Of a stretch of 64,000 bases of DNA, positions 36,522 through 49,506 are shown one piece after another (positions within the stretch are counted from its first letter, which is position 1; each line of letters begins with the position of its first letter). The notes below the pieces were generated by a model. It did not search any database and had not been told where the DNA came from. It worked only from the letters and a program-made list of their open reading frames with translations. Location of the stretch: assembly GCA_004154925.1 (NCBI GenBank), contig QJNS01000113.1, positions 124,001 to 188,000 on the forward strand, given 5' to 3'. A program made the position numbers and the translations under genes. Source of the DNA: Monosporascus cannonballus. Taxonomy: Eukaryota; Ascomycota; Sordariomycetes; Xylariales.

Positions 36522-38020
36522 ACTTACTAATATAAATCCACCATCTAGTAGCTAGTAGGAAACGCCAGATGAAAGTAACCTAATACATTCACTTCTTGAA
36601 ATCTGCTCTACGACTGGTCGGAGATCATCTTACCCAAGCTTACAACTGTCCATTATCTTACAAAACGTTGTTTTTGACTTAACAAAGTTTTTTTTTAAAA
36701 AAAACTCGAAATAAAGATTGTTTTTACCAGCTGAATTTTAAAAAACAGATGTGGATTTTTTCTGTTTTATAAAATTAATTTAACAAACTTTGCAAATAAT
36801 TACTTTCGTAATTACATAATAAAATATAACGTATTTGCCGGGCCTTTACGGATACCAATTATTTAATATAGGAAAATATAGATATTTTTTTTATTTTTTT
36901 ATTAAATGTTATAAACGAAAAACGAACGAAATTAAATAATAACGATACGTTTATTTTAAAAAGTAATTTCCCGCTTAAAATTGCGAAATTTTTAAGGGTT
37001 TTAGTTTTAGCTCTTAGTTAATTTCTATAATATAAGAACAAAAATTAATCGTTAAATTCCTGAAAGTTTCAATATATTGTTTAAATCACACTTTATTTAA
37101 TTCTGTAAATTTACATTATACTTAATCGGAAACGAAATATTTTGTTAAGACGTTAAAGAAGTTTTGAAAATTAAACGTTTTAATTTAAATATAAACGGAA
37201 AATCGAATCCTGTATTATTAATTAAGTTTTATATACCTTATTTTAATAAGGCGCAAAATCTTGTAGTATTTTTCGCCTATTATAATAATAATACTTAATT
37301 TCTAAAAAACGAATTAATTTTTCAATCTTTCAAGTAAATCTTAAATTAGATGTTTTTCGATTATTGTGGTAATTTAAATGTTTTTAAAGATTTTTCTTTT
37401 TATTATTACGTTAATTTAAATGTAAATATTGGCATAGTTTATTTTAATTTTCTAAATGTTTTGACCTATTTTTAATACTTTTTAGTAAAACGTTTAAAAT
37501 TTATTTCGCATCCTTTTTTTAGATTATTGGTTTTCTAATTTTTAAGAGCTTATAAATTAGTATCACTTTATTCGAAGGTTTCTTATTTAACAAGATTTGC
37601 CTTTGGATTTGGTCTTACTTCGAGCGTTGATATCGGCAATATATTATTTAAATAATACGATCGTCCGGATACTTTTAAAAAGATTTATATCGGAAATGTT
37701 TAGATTAATAAGCTAATAAACGTTACGCGACAAAGTATTATAACGTAAAGCGAAATATTAGTTAAAATAATTAAAACAATTTTTAAGGATTATATCTCTA
37801 GATATAGGATTACCCGATATATTAATAAGAATAAAGTTATAAATTAATAAATAAAAGTTATAATTAACTTAATCGTAATCATCTTGCATAATTAAAGTAC
37901 CGGGCTTATAACTGTAACAATTAGGTTAATTAGTAAATAAAGTAATATAAAGTATGGGAAGTGATAATTGTTTTTTAAAAATTGAGCTCTAGGAACCGGT
38001 AACTAGAAAGCTCTCTATAT
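36522..38020. other. AT-rich spacer between elements A and C
   Basis: About 1.5 kb. 36522-36690 is near normal composition, and so is 37960-38020. Between them is RIP-like AT-rich DNA with no recognisable protein or LTR. It is likely an older, unrecognisable repeat copy. The last five bases, TATAT (38016-38020), are the target duplication of element C. Confidence 0.45.
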
Positions 38021-38397
38021 TGTAACGAACTTGGAGTTTAACCAACTATTAAACCTTAGTCGTACGAGTTTATATTGGCAGAAGTATTATGGGAATCTGA
38101 GCAATAAATACAATAACGTATTACGTCTCGTAATACCAAAGGTGCCTTAGATAACGAATTGTTATATTACAAGTTGATATTATCTAAATTATAGAAATAA
38201 TAAGCATATATATTTTTCTTTTTTTTCGCATAATTACCCATAATTATACGGCTAATAATAATTATAATTATTTAAGATCTTCCTAAATCACTTTTAATTA
38301 TTAACTTGGCAGTAATTACCGTCACGTAACTTATAAGATAGTTTATATAATCCTTATTTAACCGTCTTTTAAGGTCGAAGCTTATTAAGTCGTAATA
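38021..38397 (-). repeat. 3' LTR of element C
   Basis: On the plus strand it starts TGTAACGAAC and ends CGTAATA. Its outer (left) ~100 bp are less mutated. A purine tract (on the minus strand) lies directly to its right at about 38398-38425. Confidence 0.85.
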
Positions 38398-38472
38398 CGA
38401 TTTCCTTTTTTCCAAAATCTTGCCCTTAAAATTTCTTCTCTTTTCTTTTCTTCATTTAGTAAATATTTTTTT

Positions 38473-39010
38473 TTGTTTTTAATTATATCGTTTCGCATTT
38501 TCATAATTTATCGCGTTTTTCGTTCTTTTACCGTTCGTCGTATTAACCTCGTAAAAACCTTTAACGAATTTGGGTACGAAATTATACCTTACTTTTATTA
38601 TTTCTCGAAAAACATAAGGTATAAAATAATGGAAAACGTTTTAAGGTATAAGGAATATATTAATCGAAACCGGTCCTGCGATAGTACCAGCGTACCAATT
38701 TCTTCCTTATAAAATATTCGTCGCGAATATTAACGCTTAAAACGTAAAAAAGCGCTTGTTAAAAAATGATTACTAAAGCTTTAATAGTTTTATTTCGAAA
38801 CTTAATGTCGTTATTAGGAAAAAATAAATAAAGCTTTTTTTTGTTTTATTCGTTTACGTAAGCAAAAGGCGCTAATTCGTTCGAAAGGCGTTATCTTAGT
38901 ATAATATAAGCTTTAATCGTTAAACGAATTAAAGGAACAAAAGCGTTAGAAACAAAAATAATTAAAGATTACAGTTATAGCTACCATATTAACATAGGCC
39001 GCGGCCAATT
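38473..39010 (+). pseudogene. Element C antisense accessory ORF remnant (former Cys-rich plus coiled coil)
   Basis: This is the best-preserved ORF of the A/B/C family type. An open 79-codon segment (38473-38712) ends with YKEYINRNRSCDS. Tyr residues sit where a Cys-x2-Cys, Cys, Cys-x2-Cys pattern would be expected, and one Cys survives (SCD). After the first stop the same frame family continues with RREY-stop-RLKRKKALVKK and then FIRLRKQKALIRSKGV and SLNELKEQK, a charged coiled coil. It runs against pol. I recall similar Cys-rich/coiled-coil hypothetical proteins in fungal genomes but cannot name a function. Confidence 0.6.
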
Positions 39011-42000
39011 GGCCCGATACCTTATTTACTAATTAGTTAATTATTAACTAGGACGCGCCCGTCGTTATTAATAAAAGTTCTTTAATAAAAGTTAAGTATT
39101 AATAAGATTTTTGGCAAGTTTTTAAGTGTTCTTAGAATCCGAGTACTTTTTTCATTTAAATAAGTACTAGATAAATCCATTATATTTCCGCATATTAAAA
39201 GATTTCTCCACTTTATATACTTATTCGTTTTCCACTTTTACATCGTCGTATGCCGTATACACCTTAATTATATCTGTTATTAATTCGAATAAAAAATATG
39301 AAAAATTAAATAGAATTTAACTTTTAATGAAAATTCTAATTAATAATTATTTTTTAAGATTTTCTTGGTAATTTTATATAGACCGATATATTTGAAATCG
39401 AATTTCTTATTGGGTCGTTTTGTTTAAATTTTTTTGTAACAAAAAAAATTATTTCCCTTTTTTCGAAAGTTAATCCCTTTACCTTTTTTTGATTATAATA
39501 TTTGTTTATTTAATTTCGTACGAATTCGAATTCCGTTTTTATTTTTTGATATAATTATTGTAATTATTTTGATGTAAAAATTACTTTAATATTAATTAAA
39601 CCATTATCGCGTATTTTTTTAATAAATTTCTGGAATAAAACTAAAATTTACATTCGTTAATATTATCTTAATATTTTCGTAATTATTAATATTACAAGTT
39701 AATTATGCGATTAATAATTTCTTAATACAATTATTTTATTTATAATTAATATAATATCGTAAATAAGTTTTTAAAATTTAATATATTTGTTTTATTTATT
39801 TACCCGTTTAAGGTTTAAATACGCTGGATAATTTGTAATTTAGGCCGATTTATGTTATTAAGCTTTGCGAAAATTTTGACATAAATATCGAATTTTTATT
39901 TGAAATAATTGCTATAGGTAATCCGTATATATTAAAAATATATTTAAAAAAATGTATGCTATTTGTTCGGCGTTTATATCTTTATAATATAGTAAAAAAT
40001 AAGAAAACCTTGTAAATCGGTTGACGATAACGAAAATACTGTTATAATGTATTCCCGTAACTGGATTTTTTAACATAAAAAGTTTAATAATAAAGTTAAA
40101 ATTAATTAAATATTATAATCGTTTTGCAATTAATAATAATTATAATTTTCTATATGGCTTATATTGTCATATATTTATTTTAGTGCAAATATCGTATTAT
40201 TGTATAATTCTTTATATTATTAATTATATTCTGAAAAAGGAATTTATATATTAAAGCCGTTTTAAAAATTTTTGGATTTTTAGATATTTATGTAACTAAT
40301 ATTCGTATTTTTTTATATTAAATCCTTTTGGTATTTTTTTTAAAATTTATATCTTATTCGATTTTTGGTTTTTTTAGAAAATTATTATTATATTATTAAA
40401 ATTTTAATATATATCTAAAAATATTACTCGAATTATCGTAATTTATCGTAAGCGTAAATATTTTTTTATTATAATATCAAAAATAATATAACTAACTTTA
40501 ACCAATTTCTCTTTAAGGTTTGGTTACTTACTTAGGATAATTACTTTATTATTTTCTAAGCTTTTTTTATAAATAATAACGAAATCGAAGTACGCCAATT
40601 TTTTAAAATATCTTAATTATTATTTTATAAGCTTTTTAATTATTGTAAATCGGATAAGGTTTTAATAATCCGTATAAATTTTGACCTAGTACAAGTTTTC
40701 TTTTAAGAAATATTTAAACTTTCGAAATGCTATAATAATAATTATAAATTCCATATTTAAAATACTGTAATTAAATTCGGCTTTTCTTAGTTTATAAGAA
40801 AAAATATAATAAGGTATAATTTATATTACTTATCTTGTTATCCGATTATTACGTTTAATATATAATTCGAAATATCGGTTTTTAGTTTAATAAGGCGGTT
40901 TAAATCGTACATAATGAATATTAACTTATTAATAATTATATCCTTAATATCCCGAAATGCTTTTTTCGTATTTAACGTTTATTTAAATTTTTTTATAAAA
41001 TCCGTCAGGGATATAATTATTCTGCTAAAATTTCAAATAAATTTCTTATAATGATTGGCGAATTTAAAAAATACCTGTACCTTCTTAATTATCGTTAACG
41101 TCTACCATTTTAGAATTATAGCAATTTTTTTAAAATTTATTTTAATATATCCTAAAATAATAATATATCCCAGATATTTTAGTTTTTATTTATAAAATTA
41201 ACTTTTTTGCATTAATAAATAACTTTACGTCTTATAAAGCTTGAAAAGTTTTATAAACGTATTTTACGTATTCTTTTCCGTTTTTTAAAAAAATAAAAAT
41301 ATTATTAAAATAATATATAACGAAAATATCAAGGTATTTTCGTAATATATAATTTATTATCCATTAAAAAGTTACTAGTACGTTTGTAAATCCTATTAAT
41401 ATAACCAAATATTTAAATAATACGTATTTTATCCTAAAGATTATTTTTTATTTATATCCTTTTTTAATCTTAATAAAATTATATCCGTTTTTAAGATCAA
41501 ATATTATAAATTATTTAGTTCCGTAAAATCGGTTTTTTATTTCCGTAATTAAGAATAACAATATTTAATCCTTAAGAATAATAGCGTTTAATTATTAATA
41601 ATTAACCATAAATCGTAATTTTTCATTTGTTTTCGGCATAAAAAATATAAAGTACCCTGTTAATAAATTTAAAAATCGAATTTATCTTTTTTATAACCAA
41701 TCTTTTAAATATTCTTTAAAAGTACGAAATTCGTTTCCGCTAAGGTTGTAAGTAAGGTAAAACTTTGTCGAAAATCTTTCCTTAAAAATTATTTTATAAT
41801 TTTATTTATTATGTTTTAATAATTTCGTATAGAACATTTTTCTAAAAAATTGCTTATATTCGTAATATTATAACAATATATTAATTAAATTTTCTAATTT
41901 TTTACGTTATTATTCTTATTTTCAATTATTATTTAATTACTTTAATTTTGTTTTAATAATAATAATAATATGTCGTAGTTTTTTAATATTCGTTTTCTTT

Positions 42001-44390
42001 TTTATATTTTATCTTTTTAAGTAATAAAGTTTTTATCGTATTTTTATGCCTATAGTTATTATTATCTTTGATCAAATATTAAAATCTTAATATCTTTTTT
42101 TATTTGTTAATAAGATATAAGGTAAATTTTATTTAATTAATCCCGTTATTAATTAAGATTCCGTATTAATATATTTATAATAATCTTAAGATTATATCGT
42201 AGTTTTTAAATAAAACGGTATCGATATTAATTATTTAATATTGTTTTTAGATAAAAAATTTGAAATAATTAATTTTACGTATAATTTTCTTATTATTATA
42301 AGCAAATTCTTAACTTTCGGTATTTATTGTTATATAAAGTTCTAACTTATATTTTTATAATAATTTAAACTTATTAATTACGTCCGGTATAATATAATTC
42401 TCACTTAAAACTTTGTAATATATTATTACGATATATTAATACGTTTTAATTTATATACTTAAAATAATAAAGTTATTAACGTTTTTATTATTATATTTAA
42501 AAAAATTTCAAAAATTTCTTATAATTTTTGAAGTTTTATTATTTTATAACCTTTTTATAAGTAACTTTTTTCCTTTAATTTTGTTTTAAATTTATCGAAC
42601 TTTCCTTGTATTTCTTCGTTTAGAACGTTAAGTTATTATATTTGTCGTTATTATCGGCATATTATTCCTTTAAGCTTTATTAACTATTCTTAATTTTATT
42701 ACAGTTTTTTTCTTATCAAGTTAATTATTTCTTATGTTTGCAATTATATCTTATTATATGTTATCTTAATTATTTTTTTAAAAAAATCTCCTATAAATTA
42801 ATATATTTTTAATAACCTTTTTTCTGAAAATTTATAATCAATATTAATTAAAATTAAAAATCTGTAATAACTTTTTAATAATATTTTTTACCGTATATTA
42901 AATTAATTCTTTTTCTGTTTAATAATTATATTATCCGTAATAATAAAAAGGGTTTTTTACGGGTATTATTTTCTTTAAGGTTAGCTTTTTATTTCGGTTA
43001 ATTGTTAAACATTTTTTGGGGTTATGGTTCGAAAATATCGATATTATTATATATCGTTCTTATTATTTCCGATACGGTTTAGAAAATTAAATCCCTTATA
43101 ATAAATACGGATAATTCGTTTATAAATATGTTATTTTTATTTTTCGTAATTAAGATATTTTCGTTTTCGATAATATATAATATATATTTTGTTATATTAG
43201 TTAAAAGTTCCGGCATATATTTTTTTATTTAATTCTGATATTTACGTAATTATTTTCGTAATACCTTTTATTATATTCGTAATATTTATTAAGTTAGCTT
43301 TCTAGTTTTTTATATTTTTCGTTAAATTTTTTATCGTAATAATCCTTATTGCACCTTTTGTTATAAACCTAATACGTATTTGGCTTAAATCATATTAATA
43401 ACTTTATTATTATTTTTTTAATTATTTCTAAATTATTTTTCCGGTATAAGTATTTAATTATCCTATTGTAAATTTTTAAATGTTTTAAATTTATATATTT
43501 TATAATCTATTTCGCTATAATTAAAGTATTTAATTTAATTTTAATTTCATTTATAATTAACGCCAAATTCTAAAAGTCCTAATGTTATTTTATAAAAAAT
43601 AAAAAGCGTATTTCGTTTTTTCCTTTATTTAAACTTATTATATCCCGATTATAAAATATATTATCTTTTTTTTCTCATTATGTTTTAAATTATTAATTAT
43701 TAATCTTAATTATTTTTATAATATACCGGTTTAACGTAATCAATTTTTTAATCCGAATAATCTTATTTTTTATATTTTGCTTTAAATTTTAATAAAATAT
43801 ATCGATAAAGATATTAGCCTTATTATTTTCCCATTCGGCCTTAATTATAAAAATTTTAAAAATTACGGCGTACTTAAACGCAAATTTTTTTTCGAAATTA
43901 TAAAGATTATTAAATTATAAATCGCTTTTTATTTGGATTACCGAAATTATTATGTATTTTATTTTCAAAATTAATATAAAATAAAATAAATTTATTAATA
44001 AAAAAGTTTTTGTTTAATTTTTTTTATTTCCAGAAAATTTCTTATAATAAGTTTAAATTATTTAATAATATCTCCTTTTGAATATGCTCCTATTATTAAA
44101 ACTTTACCCGCCAAATTACTAAAGTCCAAAAAATAAAGATAAATTCGTATTTAAATTAAAAAAATCTGCAAATTACCTTTCCTATTATAAGGCTTTAGCT
44201 TTCTTAATTTTATGCAGGCGAAAAAGGCTTATACAAATAACGTAACCCTAATTTATCGGATTTCTTTTTTTAGTTCCCGAATTCGAACTTAAAATTATTA
44301 AATAAAGATTTCCTAAGCGTTAATTAATATTTTAATAATATTAAATATTATTTAAAGTTTAACGATATTATTAAATAAAAATTTATAACG

Positions 44391-44767
44391 TATAACGAAC
44401 TTAAGATTTAACTAATTAATAAACTTTAATCGTACGAGTTTATATTAGCAAAAATATCGTAAAAATCTAAATAATAAATATAATAACGTATTACATCTCG
44501 TAATACCAAAAATATTTTAAGTAACGAATTATTGTATTATAAACTGATATTATTTAAACTATGGAAAAAATAAGCGTATATATCTTTCTCTTTTTTAACA
44601 TAATTACCCATAATTATACGGCTAATGATGATCATAATTACTTAAGATCCCCCTTAATCACTTCTGATCACTGGCTTGGCAGTGATTACCGTCACGTAAC
44701 TTATAGGGTGGTCCGTATGATCCTTGTTTGACCGTCTCTTGAGGCCGAAGCTTGTTGGGTCGTAACA
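44391..44767 (-). repeat. 5' LTR of element C
   Basis: 377 bp, ending on the plus strand GGGTCGTAACA, then TATAT. The outer ~130 bp (44640-44767) are of normal GC content and carry intact GTGATCA-like words also seen in the B LTR. Confidence 0.88.
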
Positions 44768-44889
44768 TATATCTTATGGGCGCGCCGGAATAAGGTTCTT
44801 CCGGGGTGCTGGGAGCTTGATGACTAACATAGATACCCCTATTCCACGACATCCCCGGAGTTAAGAAGCTGCCAGTCTTAATTAGAAAG

Positions 44890-45237
44890 ATGAAGCGCTT
44901 TCCCCGGTCGGAAGTCCAGGGGGTAAGCAGGTGCGATACTACATTTATTTTTTCGTGTCTGAGTGAGTGTTTTTCCATCAGCTCTGGAGGCTTCGTCAGC
45001 GTGTGTCCATGGCTAGCCAAGGAGGGAGACATAATAGAACCCTTCCATGGGCTTACAGCCCTTTATCTCATACGGCCGGTCAGAAGGGTGGGTTCTTCCG
45101 AGGGGATTCCCGTGCCGACTGAGGACCATGAAGAGTATAAGCTAGTTGAAGAATGCTTCGTCGAGTGCATCATGGCGGAGAACTCATGGACGAGAAGTTT
45201 AAACCGCGAGCCGCCCCGGACCTTTGTTCTAGTATAG
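44890..45237 (+). pseudogene. C-terminal remnant of a HET-type (heterokaryon incompatibility) protein
   Basis: The frame reads WLAKEGDIIEPFHGLTALYL, then IRPV, a short insertion, EEYKLVEECFVECIMAE, and stops after FVLV. This matches the usual C-terminal end of fungal HET-domain proteins, in which a GD(I/V)I...G...LRP block is followed by Y-x-LVGE(C/A)YV-x-GIM. The usual GE(C/A)YVxGIM is altered to EECFVECIMAE. The HET domain itself should lie upstream, but that position is occupied by element C, and I do not see it in 36522-38020. So the gene is truncated and probably dead. HET proteins trigger non-self cell death; this fragment alone should not. Confidence 0.6.
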
Positions 45238-45517
45238 TTTAACGCTAGATAAGTGGCGTGATGCTTCCAATCTCATTCTCCAGTCGACAGTCGAGCTACC
45301 CAGCAGCTACGAGATAGTCCCCAGGGTTCTGGAACGGATGCCCAGCGCGGTGGAGTCTTCCCACGTGAACTTCACGGATGAGAATGCGTGGGCGTTCGGG
45401 GTAGCTAGGATAACTAAGTCCCACAGGCCGCTGTGGGTTATGATGCCTTGTAATGTCGGAGGAAGTGAAAAGACCCTCGGAACAAAAAGCTTGAGATCTG
45501 CTATATTGGTCCTTTAG
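45233..45517 (+). pseudogene. Unrecognised open frame, possible gene remnant
   Basis: A frame open from 45233 to the TAG at 45515-45517 reads KWRDASNLILQSTVELPSSY and ERMPSAVESSHVNF. It has a protein-like composition but no start codon at its beginning and no family I recognise. It directly follows the HET remnant and could be a further exon or a second broken gene. An antisense frame (45559-45296) competes with it, so confidence is low. Confidence 0.3.
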
Positions 45518-45923
45518 CCCTTGGTTAAGGTAGGAGCACCCTGCTGACTTTGCTCGCAATAGCTTGTTTTCTCTTGCTGTATATACTAGAGTCTGAAAGA
45601 ACTTATTTAGTTATGATTTAGGCCATAGCTGGGAATCTGTATATACCATCACCGTTACCCATGGTCCACTAGCCAGGTGACGCGATTCTCTGAATTGCTT
45701 TCCGTCTAAAGTAGAAATCCTGATAGGAAGTGGCAATAGCACTTACAAAGATAAAGCTTTTCAAAGCTCTCAATCATCGTCTGCTTAACCTGCTAACTTG
45801 CACATCTGGATGAGTATTGGCCGAGAGCATACCGAGATAGTTATCTGGTAGATCCACACACCATGAGTTGCTAGCTCGTTCTTCCGCTGATAGTGGATAG
45901 ATATGGCTTCTAGGCATCCGTGT

Positions 45924-46138
45924 TGTCAGGGAAAATGGTAAAGTCCGGAGTGAGAGGCAGAAGAAGCAGCTCAGCAGGTGGTTCATAGTATGGGTAGTGA
46001 ATAAATAACCATTAATGCCTGCCCTTTTCTAATTATTCGGGGGCGAAGCCCCCCTATATATATACAAACTGGAGCCATACTGGTGGGTCGCTGGGCCCCG
46101 GAAAGGGGCCGCACCTTGGTACTTGACAAAGTCACCCT
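45924..46138 (-). repeat. 3' LTR of element D (unmutated copy)
   Basis: 215 bp, TGTCAGGGAAAATGG to GGTACTTGACA, preceded by CGTGT. Two perfect GC hairpins lie inside: GGGGGCGAAGCCCCC and GGCCCCGGAAAGGGGCC. No RIP damage is apparent. Confidence 0.87.
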
Positions 46139-46179
46139 TTCTACCGTGCTCCAGTCCTTAGGAGTACTATTGGAAGCCC

Positions 46180-46197
46180 GCGGGGGAGGGGGGGGGT
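46180..46197. other. G-rich tract inside element D
   Basis: CGCGGGGGAGGGGGGGGG just inside the left LTR of D, a short G run that might form a G-quadruplex-like structure or reflect slippage. It marks the last normal-GC DNA before the RIP-affected body begins near 46230. Confidence 0.5.
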
Positions 46198-46879
46198 CGA
46201 AGGAAGGTAGCCGGTAGCTCGTAATAACCCCTATAAATAAAGGTATCGTAAAATGAAGTTCTAATATAACGCGAAATAAGGTAAGATATTTCCTTAAGTA
46301 ATTAATTATTTTAATATAAGTTACTTTTTAAATTTCTTTTTTTCAATTATATTTTTTTATTTTTTTATTATTTTTTAATATTAACCTTATTATTATTATT
46401 ACCCTTATAATAATAATAATAATAATATGTTTTCTCGTACCATATTATGTTGCCGTTATTTCGACGCCATATATCGGTAATCGTCCGGTTTTACCCCCGT
46501 TTATGCAAATAACGAATATAAGTTATTTCATATTTTTTTAATTTAGAAAAAGCACCATTATAGTATAAAAACTAAATAATAAATATAATAATTAATGCGG
46601 TTTTTTATTAGCTTTAAATAAATACGGTTATTATAAGGCCTAAAGCAAACCTTATATCGGTATATATTAATTTACGCGATACGTTATTTCTTATTTTTTG
46701 CGTTATTATTAACTCTTTATAATAATTTATTAATGTTTTAAAGGCCTCCGCCGTTAATTTTATTACGGTAATAGCCGGTAATTTTGGTACTTTTAATGTA
46801 AATTATTTAATTTTTATTTTTTGTAACGTTATAATTATAACCTAATTAAAAGATTATTATTAATTAAATATAATAAATT

Positions 46880-47205
46880 ATTAAGGCGACCTAGGTAACC
46901 ATAAAAAAGGTTTTATAAGGTAAAAAGGCTGCTGTCGTTATGCTTATTATCAAAAAGGCGGAAGCCGACGTTATTATTATAGCAGAATAATAGAAAAGCA
47001 AACTCCTTATTACGAAATGCCTAGCTGCCGCCGCCGAAAAGAATATTAAGGCGGTCGACGATATAATCGATTACCTTACCGAATTCGTAATTATACAAAA
47101 ACGTATCGCTAACGCTTTTGAGAGTATTTAGAAAAAGCTGGTAATTTTTTAAGAGCTTTACCATAAGGTTGTATATATCCCTAAGCCTAGTTATTAATAG
47201 TGCCA
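46880..47205 (+). pseudogene. Element D antisense accessory ORF remnant (helical, Ala-rich)
   Basis: On the strand opposite to D pol and downstream of its integrase, the plus strand reads KKAEADV, CLAAAAEKNIKAVDDIIDYL and FVIIQKRIANAFESI with a few TAA/TAG interruptions. Such long amphipathic, Ala/Lys-rich sequence is not expected by chance in AT-rich DNA. It is not clearly homologous to the antisense frames of A, B, C and E. Confidence 0.5.
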
Positions 47206-49086
47206 TAACGGTTAACTTGTTACCATTTAAAATGCCGATATCTTATAGGCGCTTTTTTGCAGGGGTTCGATTTTTCCGCCTGAGAACGAGGAGGACGAAA
47301 ATCTGGAGGAATAGTAAAGAGGTTGCTACTGGGTCGTTATATAGTCTCGTCGTTTTTTTTGGATTTTTAAATTTTTAAATATCCGCCCGACATAATGCCG
47401 CAGCTTTGCTGGTAGCTGGCAGCTTATTGCCTAGATAAATGGAATTATTATTTTTATTTTATTTTATTTTTAAGTTTTTTTTGATTTTTTTCGTATTTCC
47501 GTTTTATTTGTTTACTTACGTTTTCCGACGACTTTTACGAATTATTCTCGTTATTATATCCTTTTTACAGTATTAAGTATTACTTATTACGGCCGTACCT
47601 TTTCTGGCTAAAAGTCTTTTTAATTTTAAATATATTAATTTTTTTCGGCTTTACGTTTTGTTTAATTAGCACTTTACCGTCCTAGAAATAGAATACTTTT
47701 AACGAATTTATTAGGAATATATTATATATTTTTTCTCTTTTGGGAATTTTAACTTATAAGCTAAATTATAATAACTTATTATTTCCTTTATTTGAAATAT
47801 TTTTAAGTACTTATTTGCAAGCTTTTTATGAAGCCGCCGTTAATAAATATTTTATGTTAAAAAATTATTTATTTTACTTTAAATAATTGTTATATACGTT
47901 CCCGGTTGTATTATTTGGCATATTGTTAATTATTCGTTTTTAGGAAACGGATTATTTTCTTTTTATTCGGTTATAATGTTTTGGTTTTTTCCGACGCCCT
48001 TATTGCATTAATTTTTATTAATTCTTTTATAAAATTAAAGGGTTTTTGCGGTTAATAACTATACAGTACGTAAGTTAAGGTTTGTCTATAGACTGAATAT
48101 ATCGACATATTGTATATTTATTTCGTTAATAAAATCTTTTTTACTTAGTAATTTTATTTATAGTTATATAAGATTTACAAATAATATTTTAAGTGTTGGT
48201 TTTGTTTTTCCGTTTGGCCGTCCGTTTATAAATAAAAAATTATATTTAATAGTTTTTATATTATTAGTCGATATTATAACGTTAATTAAAAACGACTGGT
48301 AAATAATAAGCCTTTATTTAATATAATATTATCAGGTAAGCTAAAACGGGAAAAAACGTAAATAAAAAGAAAAGGTCCGCCAATTCGTTTGCGGTAAGGT
48401 TTCTGGTTGTTAAAATATAAAAAGCGTATTTGGTAAACCGGTTTATTATTATTAAAACGTTATAGTATTATTTTTCCGTTTAGGACCAAAAGTCCGGTAA
48501 ATCGGTAATAAAATCCACCGAAATGTTTTAAAAAAAAATCGTAAATATTAATAAGGACCTTAACTTGCTATCAGGTAAATAATACCTAGCTTTTATCCGC
48601 TGGCAAACCGTATGCGTTGTTATATATTTTTTTACGTTTTTGTTTTATATTTTTTTAAAAAATAATTGGTATTTAACCGTTTAACGGTTTTAAAAATTCC
48701 TTAATACTCCGCTATTAAGTTGTTATAAGTATTCCGTATCAACTTTTTTCGTAACGGGTAATTTTCGGATATATAAATTTATCTTTTAAATCGTAATAAA
48801 AAACCATTATTTATTTATCAAATATACTTTATAACGGCCTACTTATTATGGCATTATTTTTATATTAACGACTTTATAAAATCATTTTTTATAAATTATT
48901 TATATAAATGTTACGATAAATTTTTCCAACTTATTTTGGTCCTTTAATATAGTTAGCATTAAAGCATATTTCAATTTCTGGGCTATTATTAAATAACCGC
49001 TTATTCGTTAACAGCGCGGAATTTTTATTATTTTAATATTTATTACTAAAGGCTTTACAAATATTATTTTGAATTTGCTTAGGAAA

Positions 49087-49506
49087 TGTTACAAGAACAG
49101 GGGTTCCTGTCTCGAGGAGACCAACCTTTAAAGCCTAACGCGGTTCTGTTACAGCTAAGCCACGGACGGAAGGGCTTGGCCTCATAAATGATCTAGGTGA
49201 TCTAGGTAATCTGGTGCTAGATCACATAGATTACATAAATCTACGATATACTTATTTCAGGAGTTGGAATATATAATAAATCGGTTTTTCATATAAATAA
49301 CACCTACTTAGTTTCGCTCCTTAGCTATTAATTTAAGCTCTTAATTTAAAGGCAATTATACCGTTCTTTAATTTAAGAAAAAGTTTTTAAATCTTTTTAA
49401 CGAATAAATTACTGAATTATTTTTCGTCCTATTATTATTTGCAAATTAAGATCCTATTTTGGATATTACTTATACCTCCAGGTGGATGTATAATAAGTTT
49501 GTTATA
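49087..49506 (+). repeat. 5' LTR of element E
   Basis: 420 bp starting TGTTACAAGAACAGG, preceded by GGAAA. It holds tandem and inverted GATCTAGGT/GATCAC words (about 49193-49235). Confidence 0.9.

Larger units (their letters stand above)
38021..44767 (-). mobile_element. Ty3/Gypsy element C, complete, RIP-degraded, minus strand
   Basis: 6747 bp with LTRs at 38021-38397 and 44391-44767 (377 bp each) and a perfect target duplication TATAT at 38016-38020 and 44768-44772. Read on the minus strand: 5' LTR at the right, gag with a Tyr-substituted knuckle near 43490-43530 (KYFNYSEIDY), pol with an RNase H stretch near 40700-40790 (FNYSILNMEFIIIIIAFRKF), then integrase, and an antisense accessory frame (on the plus strand) before the 3' LTR. 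It belongs to the same family as A and B. All frames are broken. Confidence 0.88.

Noticed and set aside
22000..44640. AT-rich block as a centromere or mitochondrial insertion
   Set aside because: Most of it is explained by identifiable LTR retrotransposons with target duplications and RIP-type stops; no mitochondrial gene or satellite array was seen. A centromeric role cannot be excluded from sequence alone.
45296..45559. 87-codon minus-strand frame
   Set aside because: Overlaps the more protein-like plus-strand frame and has no recognisable domain; neither is certain.
47250..47290. GGTTCGATTT resembling a tRNA T-loop
   Set aside because: No matching acceptor, D or anticodon stems around it.
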